Shown piece after piece: positions 1 through 11,832 of a DNA stretch of 64,000 bases. Every line of letters begins with the position of its first letter. Within the stretch, counting starts at the first letter, position 1. The stretch is from Cercis canadensis (lineage: Eukaryota > Streptophyta > Magnoliopsida > Fabales > Fabaceae), in the NCBI GenBank assembly GCA_003255065.1, contig QAOA01006962.1:317069-381068 (forward strand). The letters run 5' to 3'. The notes under the pieces were generated by a model. That model saw only the letters and a program-made list of their open reading frames with translations. It ran no database searches and was not told the origin of the DNA. Position numbers and translations under genes: made by a program.

Positions 1-540
1 AATTTTATACTGTATTATATTAGTTAGTATAATTGATAGAATTTAAATTTTTAAAATTTACTTGAATATTTTAGTTTAACTTAAATATTAATTTAATAAA
101 ATTTAAATTATATTAATTTTTATAGTTTACAAAAAAATATTCTATATTGAGTGTCAAATCGTGTGCCGTTTTTTACCTAAAAAGGGAAACATGCGCGTGC
201 CGTTATACATATCGGGTAAGACTTGAAGAATTAGGGATGTCGGCGAGTCCAAGAGTGGAAATCATGTTGATAAGGTAAAGAAAGGACCATGAGTCGAAGT
301 GAGTGGTGTATATTGTTCCCAACACAAACTAGGAAGCTTCACTTACAAAAACAGGATTGCAATTGAATCATCCACGTGGTATATAAAATTTCGGCGGATC
401 ACAGCACGCACTGCTCCATGCCTTGTCAATTTCCAATTTGGCAACAAGCTGGGATGAAGCATCGGATACGCCAACAAAGAGAACGACTATAGGAAAATTT
501 GTTATGTAAGTTTAATTACAATTTAAATAAAGTATTTGCT
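1..540. other. AT-rich intergenic DNA, no gene seen
   Basis: No coding exon, RNA gene or complete transposon is visible. The only compositionally distinct part is about 360-480, which holds a G-box and a TATA-like stretch (listed separately). Confidence 0.5.
373..401 (+). promoter_or_regulatory. G-box plus TATA-like block, duplicated near 9.9 kb
   Basis: CACGTG at 373-378 is followed at once by tataaaatttcggcggatca (382-401). The same 20-mer recurs at 9898-9917, again just after a CACGTG. It looks like a promoter core, but no reading frame follows either copy, so it is probably a relic of a lost or duplicated gene. Confidence 0.3.
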
Positions 541-547
541 AAGTTAC

Positions 548-835
548 ACCACTTCTAAGAGGTAATGTAGAGGTACTCTATCTCTCATTTGGGTGAGTTT
601 TTGTGGAATGTATTTAGTAATTTTAATATTATTGCGAATATTTCGAAAAACTAAATCATTTAGTATGTAACATTTTTTTTCTTGTAGAAGTTTGGCACAT
701 TTTTTGATATCGTATTGTTTTTGTATTTTATAAGGAATTATGTGTTCTGGCATATGTTTAGTTACTCAATCTTTTAAGATCTTCACAACGATACTAAAAT
801 CACAAAATGGGTATCACTACACCACCTTTGAACTT
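548..835. repeat. MITE-like inverted-repeat element, family A copy 1
   Basis: Both ends carry diverged inverted versions of one AT-rich core: a TTTAATATTATTGCGAA-like stretch near 626-645, and its reverse complement near 765-800. The same core recurs at about 3.5, 38.7 and 46.2 kb. Ends are approximate and no clean target duplication was found. Confidence 0.4.
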
Positions 836-1943
836 AGTGCATGTATGAAAATGTGAAGACACTAAACAACTTGTAGTTGAGTAGTAATGAGGTCATTCTC
901 AAGACTTGTAAGTTTTATGTTCAAATTTAGAATCACAGCCAAAAGTATAAAAAAATATATATATAAAGATAATTATTGTGTAAATTACTCTCTAAACTAG
1001 CTAAAATTTGAATCATAGGTCTAGCACTTAGAAAAAAAATTTCTCCCAATGTACTAAGCTTATGTGGTGTGCATGATGTCCGAGAAAAGAGAATGGAAGT
1101 ACACGATAAAAATAAAATTATTGATATCAATCATTTAATTTCTATGACTAAAAAATGTGTCAGTAAACTAATAGATCATTAACATCTTTCAAATTACTTA
1201 CTTACAATTGATCAAGCCTTTTTTGACCTAGAAAACACAATAAAGAGGAAAACAAAAGCACTAGAAGATAAAGCATAATACATAGCCGTAACACATGGCC
1301 CACATATGCCTAAACCCATCCAATTATATATTAAATTATGGGTTAGATGAAATAAATATTACATTATTTAATGATACTTATATCAAAGATAATCACTCCA
1401 ATCTTTCTAGGAATTAGTGGGTTGACACAATTCTCATCTATTTTAAAAATCTACAAAAATGTGTCTTAACATTCAAAAAAAAAATTCCTTCAAAAACGGT
1501 GCGGGGCTATGGGTATTCTTAATTATTTTTTCACTCTCATCTCTAACTACTATTAATTTAAATTTCTCAATTAAATACTCTTAATTGAGTAGTTCCCTTT
1601 CTAAGACAAACTTGTTTACATCTTACTAGTGTATTGAAATTCCATATTAATCTCGAACACTCCTTTTGTTGATTCAATCTAATTTTTTTTTTAAGGTTAT
1701 TCACATTTTTAATTAATCCTAATCTATTAATTCTATTTAATGTTATTTTCTTAATTCCTTCTACTAATTTTTTAAGTTCTTATTTTTCTAAAGAAAATAA
1801 AATTTGACGCATGTAAAAGACTAAAAAAGTAGTATTTCCATGAGAAGTAATCCAGGAATGGTTGCTGCCAATCGCATCCCCGTTATCATTTGGTTTCTAG
1901 CACAAGGGAATTCTGTGAGAGGGACTGACAAGTGCAGACTCAT
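836..1943. other. Intergenic, nothing recognised
   Basis: AT-rich sequence with short poly-A and poly-T runs. The short open frames here have no recognisable domain and look like chance. Confidence 0.5.
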
Positions 1944-2069
1944 CACGTTTATGGGGAGGCTAACAGAGTTGCAGATATGATTTATCGTCAATTATGCATA
2001 TTCTATGGAGTTAGGTACCTAATTAAGTCGTGTGGTCCTGTTGTATTTCTGGGCATTTGTCCCTTCTGA
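1944..2069 (+). pseudogene. LINE-type RNase H C-terminal remnant
   Basis: A 42-codon stretch read from 1944 begins HVYGEANRVADMIYRQL and ends at TGA 2067-2069. The H-V-Y-x-E-A-N-R-V-A-D pattern is typical of the end of the RNase H-like domain fused to plant LINE reverse transcriptases. The same frame has a stop just upstream and no reverse transcriptase is nearby, so this is a decayed scrap. The call rests on motif recognition only. Confidence 0.4.
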
Positions 2070-3417
2070 TGTCCCAAAAAAAAATGCAGGAATGGTAGCA
2101 ATCATATCTTTTGATTTCTGCTTTGAATACTTTTTCACTTTAATGATATATTCAAATGGCATCTAGGCACCAAACGATTTGTGGTTGAGTGCCATATTGA
2201 ACTTGTCCTCAATATTTATGAGTTATGTATTTAAACCTAAAATCATAACTAAAATTACCAACAAAAAAAAAAAGTATCTAGGCATAACTTCCAAGGATAT
2301 TCCACTTCTCTTTTTTCAATGATTTTTGTCTGGAGACTAATGAAATTAGAAAACTAGTAAAAAAATTTAGACACTAAAAAGAGGAGAAAATTATTCTTTG
2401 GTGTAGCTTATTTGGGACCCATTTCTAATCACATTTAAGTTCATTTCTGTGGACAGAATTTCTTCACATAAAACAAATGGTGTAGCTTATTTAGTGATCA
2501 TTTCAATTTGAGGGTAGTGCTTTTGAAAAAAAAATTGTCTACAAAAATGGACATTTTAGGAATGAACCTCACATAAAAAAAGATCTAATTAATTTAATTA
2601 AAAAGAAAGAGCTCAATGTTATTTTAGAATCAAATATTTATCAACATTTCTCACTAGGGAAAACCCAACCTTCATTTTATACAAGCACAAAAAGTTGACA
2701 AAGAAGATTTTTTTTGGTTGCCAGTGAATTTTTGCCCTTTAATTTTCTCAGCAGTTTTCTTATAAAACAGAATATTTGATGTTCAAGAGGCAAAGCCAAA
2801 TTAAGGAATTTATTTTCTCAATACCTACATGACCAAGTAATAACTATAAAAATAAAGCATAATCCAAAACAATTGCATTGCGGTTGAAATCCAAAGAGTA
2901 ATGAAATTTATTATAAGCATAAAATAATGAGATCGTTATATCTTTTTTGGTCCATTAGAAACTATCATTTTTCAATAGAATTTGAGCACATAATCTCTAA
3001 TAAAATACTCCATACTTAACTATTAGAACATCTCTTTAGGTGTACTGTGTATGCATCAAACAATAGGGATAAACATAAGCACACATATTATAACTAGTTC
3101 ACTGATCTTCTAAAAAAGTTGAGGTCTCTAATTTGGATCACATTCTCTCATATTCTCAACTAGAAAGTCTAACTCTATCTATCTAATGAAAAAAAAAAAA
3201 AAAAGTATGAATAAAAGAAATTCACTACAAGTCTGCTCCTACAATATCAAATCAATAAAAATTGTATTGTCACTTTGAATTCATTTGCTATATGCAGAGT
3301 TTATGACCATGAACATAAGATCCTAAAAAAATTTCAAAGTTTTACACGGACAATGAATGAAATATAACCTTGATTAGACAAGTTAGTCTGTTCGTCTATA
3401 TGTACATGTGAGCAGTA
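2070..3417. other. Intergenic, nothing recognised
   Basis: AT-rich DNA with homopolymer runs. No exon, tRNA or bounded repeat could be supported. Confidence 0.5.
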
Positions 3418-3450
3418 CCCCCCCCCCCCCCTCTCTCTCTCTCTCTCTCT
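3418..3450. repeat. Poly-C / (CT)n microsatellite
   Basis: A run of about 14 C is followed directly by about ten CT dinucleotides. It sits at the edge of the inverted-repeat element that follows. Confidence 0.9.
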
Positions 3451-3454
3451 TTTA

Positions 3455-3790
3455 GAGGGGTAGCGCTACCCCCACCCTCTTTGGGTGAGGTTTTGGGTGG
3501 GTCTTAGTATGACTTATATATAGCGTGATTTTGATGTTATTAAAAAAATATCAAAAAATTGAATCATACAATATGTGTTAGTTCTTTTGTAAAATTCATA
3601 AATGGTATGATATAAAAAAAAGTGTCAAAAAGTGTATTTGAAAACAGTTATTTTTTAAGATACATATGAGGTAACTTAATTTTTTAAGATTTTTACAACA
3701 ATATCAAAATTATTAAGTACGTTCCACTAATAGAGGTAGCATTACCCTTACTTTCTCCTTCAAGAAGAGGTAGCATAGTATTCCCCGTGT
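3455..3790. repeat. MITE-like inverted-repeat element, family A copy 2
   Basis: The left half carries GTGATTTTGATGTTATT followed by an A-rich stretch and TTGAATCAT (about 3520-3570). The right half carries the reverse complement of the same pattern (about 3670-3720). Both ends contain GGTAGC-type sequence. It belongs to the same family as the elements at 548, 38618 and 46078. Exact ends are uncertain. Confidence 0.45.
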
Positions 3791-4012
3791 ATATATATTT
3801 ATATTATACCCCTTTTATAGTTAGTAAATTCCCTTCCTCAAATTACCTTTACAAACCCTATATATAGCGGCTTCAAAAACAAAATTTGGCCATGTATAGC
3901 GGCTTCAATTTAAGCTTGAGTATCACGTGATCATATCTGTCTTGTCTCTTTCTTATAAAGCATTTATGGTCTGTGGCCATCTTTCTTCTCTTTCTTACCA
4001 CACACGCACAAC

Positions 4013-4020
4013 TATAAATA
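4013..4020 (+). promoter_or_regulatory. TATA box of the CYP94B gene
   Basis: TATAAATA lies 83 bp upstream of the P450 ATG at 4103. That spacing fits a transcription start near 4045 and a 5' leader of about 55-60 nt. Confidence 0.65.
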
Positions 4021-4102
4021 CCTCTATCATCTGATCTCCTACACTCAAATCTATCTGTCACCCTCGTTATCAAATCCTACAAAATTCTCTCAATCAGTAG
4101 CT

Positions 4103-5671
4103 ATGAGCATCTTCTTTTTGCTTTTCATTTCTTTAGGGTTTTCCCTTCTCTCCTTACTCTCCTTATCCATTTTACTACATTATTGCAATAAACCCAAATA
4201 TCCATCATCCTGCTCCACCACTGAGCCTCCTTCATATCCAATAATTGGTTGCCTTATCTCTTTCTACCAAAACCGCCACCATCTTTTACATTGGTACACT
4301 CAACTCTTATCCAATTCCCCTACCCAAACCATGGTGGTGCGCCGCCTCGGCGCACGGCGGACAATTATCACTGCCAACCCTACTAATGTAGAGCACATAC
4401 TCAAGACAAATTTCATCAACTACCCAAAAGGCAAACCCTTCACTGAAATACTAGGTGACGTTCTTGGGTGTGGTATATTCAATGTCGACGGTGAGTTATG
4501 GTCGGCGCAACGCAAATTGGCGAGCCATGAGTTCAGCACAAGGTCTCTGAAAGAGTTCATTGTAAAGACACTCGAAGAAGAAGTTCAACACAGACTAATC
4601 CCGGTGCTCGAATCGGCTTCGAATAGCAACCAAATTATAGATTTGCAAGACATATTGAAAAGATTTACATTTGATACTGTATGTAAAGTGTCATTAGGAA
4701 GCAGCCCTTGTAGCTTGGACCTATCTCAACCTTTGCCACCTCTTGTGAAGGCTTTTGATAGTGCCTCCCAAATAAGTGCCATGCGTGCAGCAGCACCTGT
4801 GTTTCTATGGTGGAAGATTAAGCGAGCATTGAATATAGGCTCTGAGAAGTCACTTAAAGAAGCTGTTAGGGTTGTGCATGAGTCCGTGGTCGAGATTATT
4901 AGGAGCAAGAAGGGAAATCTTAACAATGATCAAAGTGTTGACACAGATTTCTTGACGCGTTTGTTGGTAGCTGAACATGATGAAGAAACCGTTAGAGATA
5001 TGCTAATAAGCTTTATAATGGCAGGGCGTGACACAACCTCTTCAGCCATGACATGGCTCTTTTGGTTGCTATCTAGGCATCCAAGCAAAGAGGAGATGAT
5101 AATGAAGGAAGTTAAGGCAGTTTTTGGGGAAAAAAATGGAGATGAATTGAGAGCATTTGATTATGAAGGTTTAAGGGAGATGAGTTTCTTGAAGGCATGC
5201 TTGTGCGAGTCAATGCGGCTTTACCCGCCTGTAGCGTGGGATTCGAAGCACGCCGTGGCCGGAGACGTGTTGCCGGACGGGACGGTGGTCGGAAGAGGGG
5301 ATAGGGTGACCTATTTTCCATATGGGATGGGGAGGATGGAGGAGTTGTGGGGGAAGGATTGCCATGAGTTTAAACCGGACCGGTGGTTTGATGAACCGTG
5401 GGAAGACAATACGGTTTTGAAATATGTGAGTCCTTACAAGTTTGCGGTTTTTCAGGCCGGTCCAAGAATTTGCCTTGGGAAGGAGATGGCTTTTATTCAA
5501 ATGAAGTACGTGGTAGCTACAATTCTGAGCCGGTTTAAGATTAGGCCGGTTTGTGTGGACCAGCCGGTTTTTGTTCCTCTTTTAACGGCTCATATGGCTG
5601 GTGGGCTCAAGGTGAGGATCCAGAAGAAAACTGAAAATGACAGCCCCATCCATGGTCGGAGCATGGAATGA
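4103..5671 (+). CDS. CYP94B: Cytochrome P450, CYP94B-type
   Basis: Complete intronless frame of 522 aa, the usual length and structure for plant CYP94 enzymes. An N-terminal hydrophobic anchor covers residues 1-28. The I-helix oxygen-binding motif AGRDTT is at 307-312, the K-helix ExxR at E369-R372, FKPDRW at 423-428, and the heme loop FQAGPRICLG at 450-459 with C457 as thiolate ligand. CESMRLYPPVAWDSKHA and the C-terminal VPLLTAHMAGGLKV match the CYP94B subfamily as I know it. In Arabidopsis CYP94B1/B3 are ER-bound monooxygenases that 12-hydroxylate jasmonoyl-isoleucine and so dampen jasmonate signalling. That this enzyme uses the same substrate is inference; other CYP94s oxidise fatty acids. 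All key residues are present. A TATA box lies 83 bp upstream, and no upstream in-frame ATG competes with this start. Confidence 0.93.
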   Translation: MSIFFLLFISLGFSLLSLLSLSILLHYCNKPKYPSSCSTTEPPSYPIIGCLISFYQNRHHLLHWYTQLLSNSPTQTMVVRRLGARRTIITANPTNVEHILKTNFINYPKGKPFTEILGDVLGCGIFNVDGELWSAQRKLASHEFSTRSLKEFIVKTLEEEVQHRLIPVLESASNSNQIIDLQDILKRFTFDTVCKVSLGSSPCSLDLSQPLPPLVKAFDSASQISAMRAAAPVFLWWKIKRALNIGSEKSLKEAVRVVHESVVEIIRSKKGNLNNDQSVDTDFLTRLLVAEHDEETVRDMLISFIMAGRDTTSSAMTWLFWLLSRHPSKEEMIMKEVKAVFGEKNGDELRAFDYEGLREMSFLKACLCESMRLYPPVAWDSKHAVAGDVLPDGTVVGRGDRVTYFPYGMGRMEELWGKDCHEFKPDRWFDEPWEDNTVLKYVSPYKFAVFQAGPRICLGKEMAFIQMKYVVATILSRFKIRPVCVDQPVFVPLLTAHMAGGLKVRIQKKTENDSPIHGRSME

Positions 5672-7617
5672 TATTGCACTTCTCAATTATTTACTGTGTA
5701 CCAAGAGTTTAATCAGTTTTTCTTTTATTTTATTAGGATATTAGAAGAATATGCTAGCGTCGAGAGAAACAAATGGTTTATGTTGCATTAAAGGAATCGT
5801 GTTGATATGGACAACATTTAATGCACACAATTATGTATATATGCAAAATATTATGTCAAAAATAATTACTAAAAGGATAAAGTGATTATTTAAGTACACT
5901 AAAAATAAATCAATGATTAAAATAATATTTAAAAAATAATTTATGAACAAAAAATATATTTAACTCATTCTTATATTCGGAAAAGAAAAAACAGTGATTT
6001 TATTCCTATCTTGAATCAACATTCCCTCCCATCTAATTGAGAGATGATATTGTTAATTCATTCTAAGTCTTATGAAATACAATTAATGCATTCTTTTACC
6101 AACATATCCCCATTAATTTTACAAAATGATCTAAACTATTCATATTAAAAGTAACTTATCTAACACTTAAAAGTTATATTTTTATAAGGGATATTTATAT
6201 CGTTTATNAGATTGATTTAGCGGATAAAGTAATTATTTGAGTATACTAAAAATAAATCAACGATTAAAGTAATATTTAAAAAACAATTTATGAACAAAAA
6301 ATATATTTAACTCATTCTTATATTCGGAAAAAAAAAAAAAAAACAGTGATTTTATTCCTGTCTTCAATCAACATTCCCTCCCATCTTGAGAGATGATATT
6401 GTTAATTCATTCTATGTCTTATGAAATACAATTAATGCATTCTTTTACCAACATATCCCCATTAATTTTACAAAATGATCTAAACTATTCATATTAAAAG
6501 TAACTTATCTAACACTTAAAAGTTATATTTTTATAAGGGATATTTATATCGTTTATGAATGATTCTAATTCTATTTCCACATTGACTCCATAAAAATAAT
6601 AAATTATAGTTGAGGTCTTTAGTTTAAATTCTCGTTCCTCAATATTCCCATACTGAAAAGATAACTTTATCTAACTAATGGCAAAAAAAAATTAAAAAAT
6701 TACATTGTAAATAACAATTTAAAGTACCACATACCAATTCAACCATGAGTTTGGCTACCAAAAAATAAAACAACCCCATTAAAGTACCAACTATAAATAT
6801 CCATTAAAAAAATATAACAAGTAAAATAACTAATAGCAATAAAAATAAGAAACTGCTATTTTCACACTTTATTTTACTAATAACACACTTTTATTTAATG
6901 TTTAAATATGATATAGACTAAATCACCCTCAATTAATATAGAAATTTTTTAACTTTAACTAAAAAAAATTTATATTAAATAAGGGTTTTTACAATTGACT
7001 AAAAACTTTTTATATTAAATGAGGGTAAATTAGTATATATTATATGTAGACATTAAATAGGGTGTGACATTAGCAAAATTAGATATAAAAATAGCGGCTC
7101 CCTAAAAGTAAATAATATCAACAATAACTACACAAAACAATAAATCAATATTATGTCGTGGAACATATTTTGTCAACTAATCATTCCTAATTCACATCTT
7201 TGTTGAAAGAATTTTTTTTGTAATTCCTTGCATAAAAATTCAGAAAATACCAAATCTCTATCTACAAAACCAAATTGTTGATAAAACTCTAAAAGCCGTG
7301 TTTTCTTTTGAACTGTTCTTTTTCTGCTCAATTATAAGTTTACGGCTAAAACTATTTTCTTACGAAAGAANAAACTATTTTTTTACGAAAGAAAGGCACC
7401 CAAGCCACTTATAGCTATTATCATTGGATTAAATCTTGAAAAAGTTACATACACTAAAGAAATCACATAATTTAGAAAAATGAATTCAAAGTTATAACTC
7501 TATAAATATTTTTAAAAGAAAAAAAAAAAAAAACGAGCGAAGTAACCCAAATTTTAGACAGGCCTCAATTTACAAGCCCTAAACCTATTTTTTATTTTTT
7601 ATTTTTGTTAGAAAAAG
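5672..7617. other. Intergenic DNA downstream of CYP94B
   Basis: AT-rich sequence without genes. It contains the N-joint duplication at 5876-6556 and a short one at 7349-7393: 22 bp repeated on either side of the N at 7371. Confidence 0.6.
5876..6556 (+). repeat. Direct duplication flanking a single N at 6208
   Basis: About 330 bp ending at 6207 is repeated from about 6223 to 6556 with a few mismatches and small indels. Both copies begin with GGATAAAGT and end with TTTATATCGTTTAT. The single N between them and the near identity suggest two overlapping contig ends left unmerged, not a biological tandem repeat. Confidence 0.85.
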
Positions 7618-8044
7618 GGCTTTTTGACACAAATATTACATTGTGTAAAAGTATTTACCCAAATATTACAAGTTTCAAACTATTTACACAAATATTACAC
7701 TTTTTAAAAATTCAAAAATTAAAAAAAAAAAAGATTTTCAAACACGTGGGACCCACCGGACACGCCGTGGGCCTCACGGCTTGTCCTAATAAGACAAAAT
7801 TCGTCACCGGACCCACAACTCTGGAACAATGGATGAATTTTCATTAGGACACGCCGTGGGCCTCACGGCGTGTCCACGTGGGACACGCCATGAGGCCCAC
7901 GACGTGTTCGGTGGGACCCACGTGTCTGAAATTTTTTTTTTTAATTTTTGAATTTTTAAAAATGTAATATTTGTGTAAATAGTTTAAAAGTTGTAATATT
8001 TAGGTAAATATTTTTGCAAAATGTAATATTTGTGTCAAAAGGCC
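7618..8044. mobile_element. MULE-type MITE with 9-bp target duplication
   Basis: A 427-bp foldback. The left end GGCTTTTTGACACAAATATT matches the reverse complement of the right end GGCCTTTTGACACAAATATT, and pairing continues inward for most of each arm. Perfect flanking repeats TAGAAAAAG lie at 7609-7617 and 8045-8053. A 9-bp duplication is the hallmark of Mutator-like transposases. The centre (about 7745-7920) is unusually GC-rich and built of nested palindromes around GGACACGCCGTGGGCC. An 80-codon frame inside is chance. The element is non-autonomous. Confidence 0.85.
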
Positions 8045-8471
8045 TAGAAAAAGAGCTTTATGCGGGACTCAATTTTGACAATGCAAGAGGGGAGAGTAAG
8101 CAGCTATAAACGTGGAAGTATACACTAAACACACGTAGCCTAAAATCGCAGTCAACTGCAATTGCCTAACACTATCTTGAAAATGAGAGCATGATGTCAA
8201 GGCCTTGATTTTTTTGATTGCGAACTGTTGTTTTGGTAGATGACAACGAAAGAATCTGTGTAGAATTAATATGAAAGCAAAACGTGGAGTCCAATGACAG
8301 AAGCAAAGAAAAATTTATCAAGTGGATCAAACTGAAAGCAGAATCAATGGTGCTTAGTTTCACCCACATTCTATGTGGCTGGAATCGTTCTACATTCAAC
8401 TTCAAAAAATTCCAATGGTCGGTGCATGAACTTTTCATTGGCTTATTGTATTTGTTAGCATAATTTTTGTT

Positions 8472-8841
8472 GAGTAAAACCCCTTTTTAGTCCCTGAATT
8501 ATTCAGTGATTGACAAGTTAGTCCTCAAAAAATGGTCGCTGACAATTTCGTCCTCGAATTATGGTTCCGTACGACAAATTAGTCTTCGAATTATATTCCC
8601 TGACAATTTAGTCATCGAATTATGGTTTCATACGACAAATTAGTCATCGAATTAATCCTCAACTGAGGACTAATTTGTCGTACGAAACCATAATTCGAGG
8701 ACTAAATTGTCAGCAAAAATTTTTCGAGGACTAATTTGTCGTACGGAACTATAATTTGAAGACGAAATTGTCAGCGAACATTTTTGGGGGACTAACTTGT
8801 CCATCGTTAAATTTTTCAGGGACCAAAAAGGGGTTTTACTC
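8472..8841. mobile_element. MULE-type MITE with 9-bp target duplication
   Basis: A 370-bp foldback. The ends GAGTAAAACCCCTTTTTAGT and (reverse strand) GAGTAAAACCCCTTTTTGGT are inverted repeats, and internal blocks such as GACTAATTTGTCGTACG recur in both orientations. Perfect 9-bp direct repeats ATTTTTGTT flank it at 8463-8471 and 8842-8850. It has no coding capacity. Confidence 0.85.
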
Positions 8842-9870
8842 ATTTTTGTTCATAAAAACAATCCTAAAATAGATAATATATTTCGAACTATGATGAAAGA
8901 AACATGTAAAAGCGAAAGAAAATGCTAATGTTGCAATTACATATTTGTACTTTTCAAATTAATTGTTTCTACATTAATGTTTTTCATGATTTAATTTTGT
9001 TTAAACGCAGTTTATGGCTTTTTTTGTTGAATTTTCTTTTTTCAAACAATGCATACATAAAATGTGAAATTCCATGTAGAAAAAGAAAAAAGAAAAAGAA
9101 ATGCTATAGATGAAATATAAATGTCAATATTTCTTTGCTGATAGTATATTTAATTACACTAATTAAGCAAGTAGGAATATTAAAAAAAAAAAATGGCATA
9201 GGCCTTAGAAAGTGTACAAAAACTAATTTGATTTCTTGAAAACCCAAAATCTATCTTGAATTTGATGTTGTGATACTTTCATAGCACAACATATAGGCCA
9301 TAGACATATTTGATAAGATTAGTAAAACAATAAATAAACATGTTGATACGGTAACATGAGCTCCATCTAAGTGAATATTAATGTTTTTTTTTTTTTTTGG
9401 CTATGTGACCACAAAAATGTTTAAATTTTTAATCACTTACAAATACTTTTTATCATTAAACCATATTAATGGCTTAAGTAATTATTAATGCTTTTTTTTT
9501 TTATATAACATGATGACTAAGGTTTAAACCTTTAAACTCTTACAAATTATTCAGATCCTTCACTACTAAACTACACTTAATAATTGAGTAAATATTATTA
9601 ATTCACTTTTTTTTTTTTGCCTATAAATAAATAAGAACTACAATTGTAATCGATGAGATTCAAACCGAAAAAAATAATAAAGAGACTAACCTTATAACAA
9701 AAAGCACTACATTTAACTGCATCCAATTAAATATTCTCTATGCTACTCAAATTTTACATGTGTAAGAATTATTAATACTCTCAAGTGAATAGGATGGGAC
9801 ATTTGCTAGTTCTAGAGGGATGCAATTATACAAACAAGACACGTCCTCTATAATAAATAGTGAGAAATAA

Positions 9871-9917
9871 CACGTGCTTCATATCATGCACGTGCGCTAT
9901 AAAATTTCGGCGGATCA
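9871..9917 (+). promoter_or_regulatory. Two G-boxes plus TATA-like block, copy of 373-401
   Basis: CACGTG occurs at 9871-9876 and 9889-9894, and the 20-mer shared with 382-401 follows at 9898-9917. No reading frame follows. The two copies lie on either side of the CYP94B gene. Confidence 0.3.
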
Positions 9918-10029
9918 AACAGCTCCCATATATACCTCCCTACCTGCCGCCATCTTAGGCGCTTACTTTTAGTCAGGGAACAGATATTTTCACGCTGCAA
10001 ATAGCTCCTTTCATGGTCCCAATAATTTG

Positions 10030-10430
10030 AGAATAGACAGATAGAAGAAGTTTATTGCACGCAAAATGCTAGTGAGGGGTTTGCACAAAGGCAATAATGC
10101 ATAATTTGACCTATTTCAAGTGTCCAATCATTAATGTCAAGCACTTAATCATAATATTTTAGTTTTTTTTTTTGATAAAAATATTAAAAAGATAAATAAA
10201 TTGTTCTAGCTTCAATACATTATTTATGTATCNAGAATAGACAGATAGAAGAAGTTTATTGCACGCAAAATGCTAGTGAGGGCTTTGCACAAAGGCAATA
10301 ATGCATAATTTGACCTATTTCAAGTGTCCAATCATTAATGTCAAGCACTTAATCATAATATTTTAGTTTTTTTATAAAAATATTAAAAAGATAAATAAAT
10401 TGTTCTAGCTTCAATACATTATTTATGTAT
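10030..10430 (+). repeat. Direct duplication flanking a single N at 10233
   Basis: About 200 bp (10030-10232) starting AGAATAGACAGATAG and ending TTATGTATC is repeated after the N (10234 to about 10430). The copies differ mainly by a shortened poly-T run. This is the pattern of unmerged contig overlap. Confidence 0.85.
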
Positions 10431-11335
10431 CGTAATTAATAAATGTTTATAAAAACATATTATTAATAAGATTCGAACTAAAGACCTTTTATTTGTATAG
10501 CTCAAATTCGAGCTATCATTTGTTAACATAATATTATATTTTATTTTAGCTAATGATTTTACATAAACTACAAATTTCAAACGAATTGAATTGACAATTT
10601 TTTATTTATCATAATAAAAAGTCAAAATTTTCAATAAAAGTTTTACATAATTCAATTAATATTAAAAGGTATTAATTTAATTAGGGAAAAAGATAAACAA
10701 ATATGAGAAAATAATTTGATCACATAACACTACTCATGTATAAAATATACCGAAAATGAATTAAAGGTATGATAAGAAGATGAAAAACAAAACACTTAAG
10801 TGCATTACACTTATAAAATTATCAAAATACCCTTTTAACATAATAACAATATAACTTTAGAGTATTTTGATTAGTTTTTAAGTGAATGCACTTGAGTATC
10901 CCAAAAAACCAAACCTCCCTAAGATATATCAAAAGTTGGATCTTTGAAGCTAATTTTATATCAAAGCATGTGCTTCTTTCTTTGGGTCTTATATCATTTC
11001 ATGGTCAACATTGCTATGCCACCCTTTCTCCATTAATAATATTCACCATGCAGCAAAAAAATTTAATATAGTATAGGGTCACATGTCAAGAAAAATAAAC
11101 ATTAAAATTTGAATAGGGCAATCAACTATTTTTTTTATTTTTATTTTGGCCATGGTAGTTAACTATTCATTTGTTGCATTATTGCATATCAATGCTGATT
11201 GGCTATGAAGTTGAAGACACAATGCAGGAGATAATTTTCTGGGCTTATTGACCGGAAAAATTACAAAAATACCAGCGGGTTCAACCGGTTGAATTAGATC
11301 GGTCTAGTTGACTCGCTTAGACCGTTTTTCCGGTT

Positions 11336-11454
11336 CAATAAACTTTTGCTATGAATAGAACGGATTTAGAAAATGTTTAACTCTAAGCCCAAGCNCAATA
11401 AACTTTTGCTATGCATAGAACGGATTTAGAAAATGTTTAACTCTAAGCCCAAGC
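11336..11454 (+). repeat. Direct duplication flanking a single N at 11395
   Basis: A 59-bp block starting CAATAAACTTTTGCTATG is present on both sides of the N with one substitution. Probably an assembly joint. Confidence 0.85.
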
Positions 11455-11565
11455 CCAAAGACTAAATAATTAAGGGCTTGTTTGTTTCAGCTTCGTTTTT
11501 TCTTTTATCTTTTTTCTGAAATAAGTACTTGTTTTATAAAAAAGAAGTATTTTTAATAATTTTTT

Positions 11566-11823
11566 GGGTAAACCTACATTTGAGTTTTAAAAAAATTTAA
11601 AATTTAACAAAATAGTTATTGAAAGAACACTGACTACAAAATAGTCCTTAAAAGAACTGATATGCGTAACAAAATAATTTAATATTTATTAAATTTTGAA
11701 TCTTTCAATGACTATTTTATTATGCATATTAGTTATTTCGATGATTATTTTGTAATTAGTATTTTTTTAAGAATTATTTGGTTAAATTTTGAATCTTTTA
11801 AGAACGCAAATGTAGATTTGCTC
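11566..11823. mobile_element. MULE-type MITE with 9-bp target duplication
   Basis: A 258-bp inverted-repeat element. The left end GGGTAAACCTACATTTGAG pairs with the right end, whose reverse complement is GAGCAAATCTACATTTGCG. Perfect 9-bp flanking repeats TAATTTTTT lie at 11557-11565 and 11824-11832. It sits inside sequence that itself looks like a hAT-type MITE, so this is probably a nested insertion. Confidence 0.75.
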
Positions 11824-11832
11824 TAATTTTTT

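Larger units (their letters stand above)
8842..11565. other. Intergenic DNA, no gene seen
   Basis: AT-rich with poly-A and poly-T tracts. Notable contents are a promoter-like block at 9871-9917 and two N-joint duplications (10030-10430 and 11336-11454). From about 11470 the sequence GGGCTTGTTTGTTTCAGCTT resembles the end of a hAT-type MITE. Its partner end was not identified. Confidence 0.5.

Noticed and set aside
7605-7847. 80-codon open frame
   Set aside because: It spans the end and the palindromic centre of a MITE bounded by a 9-bp target duplication; not a gene.
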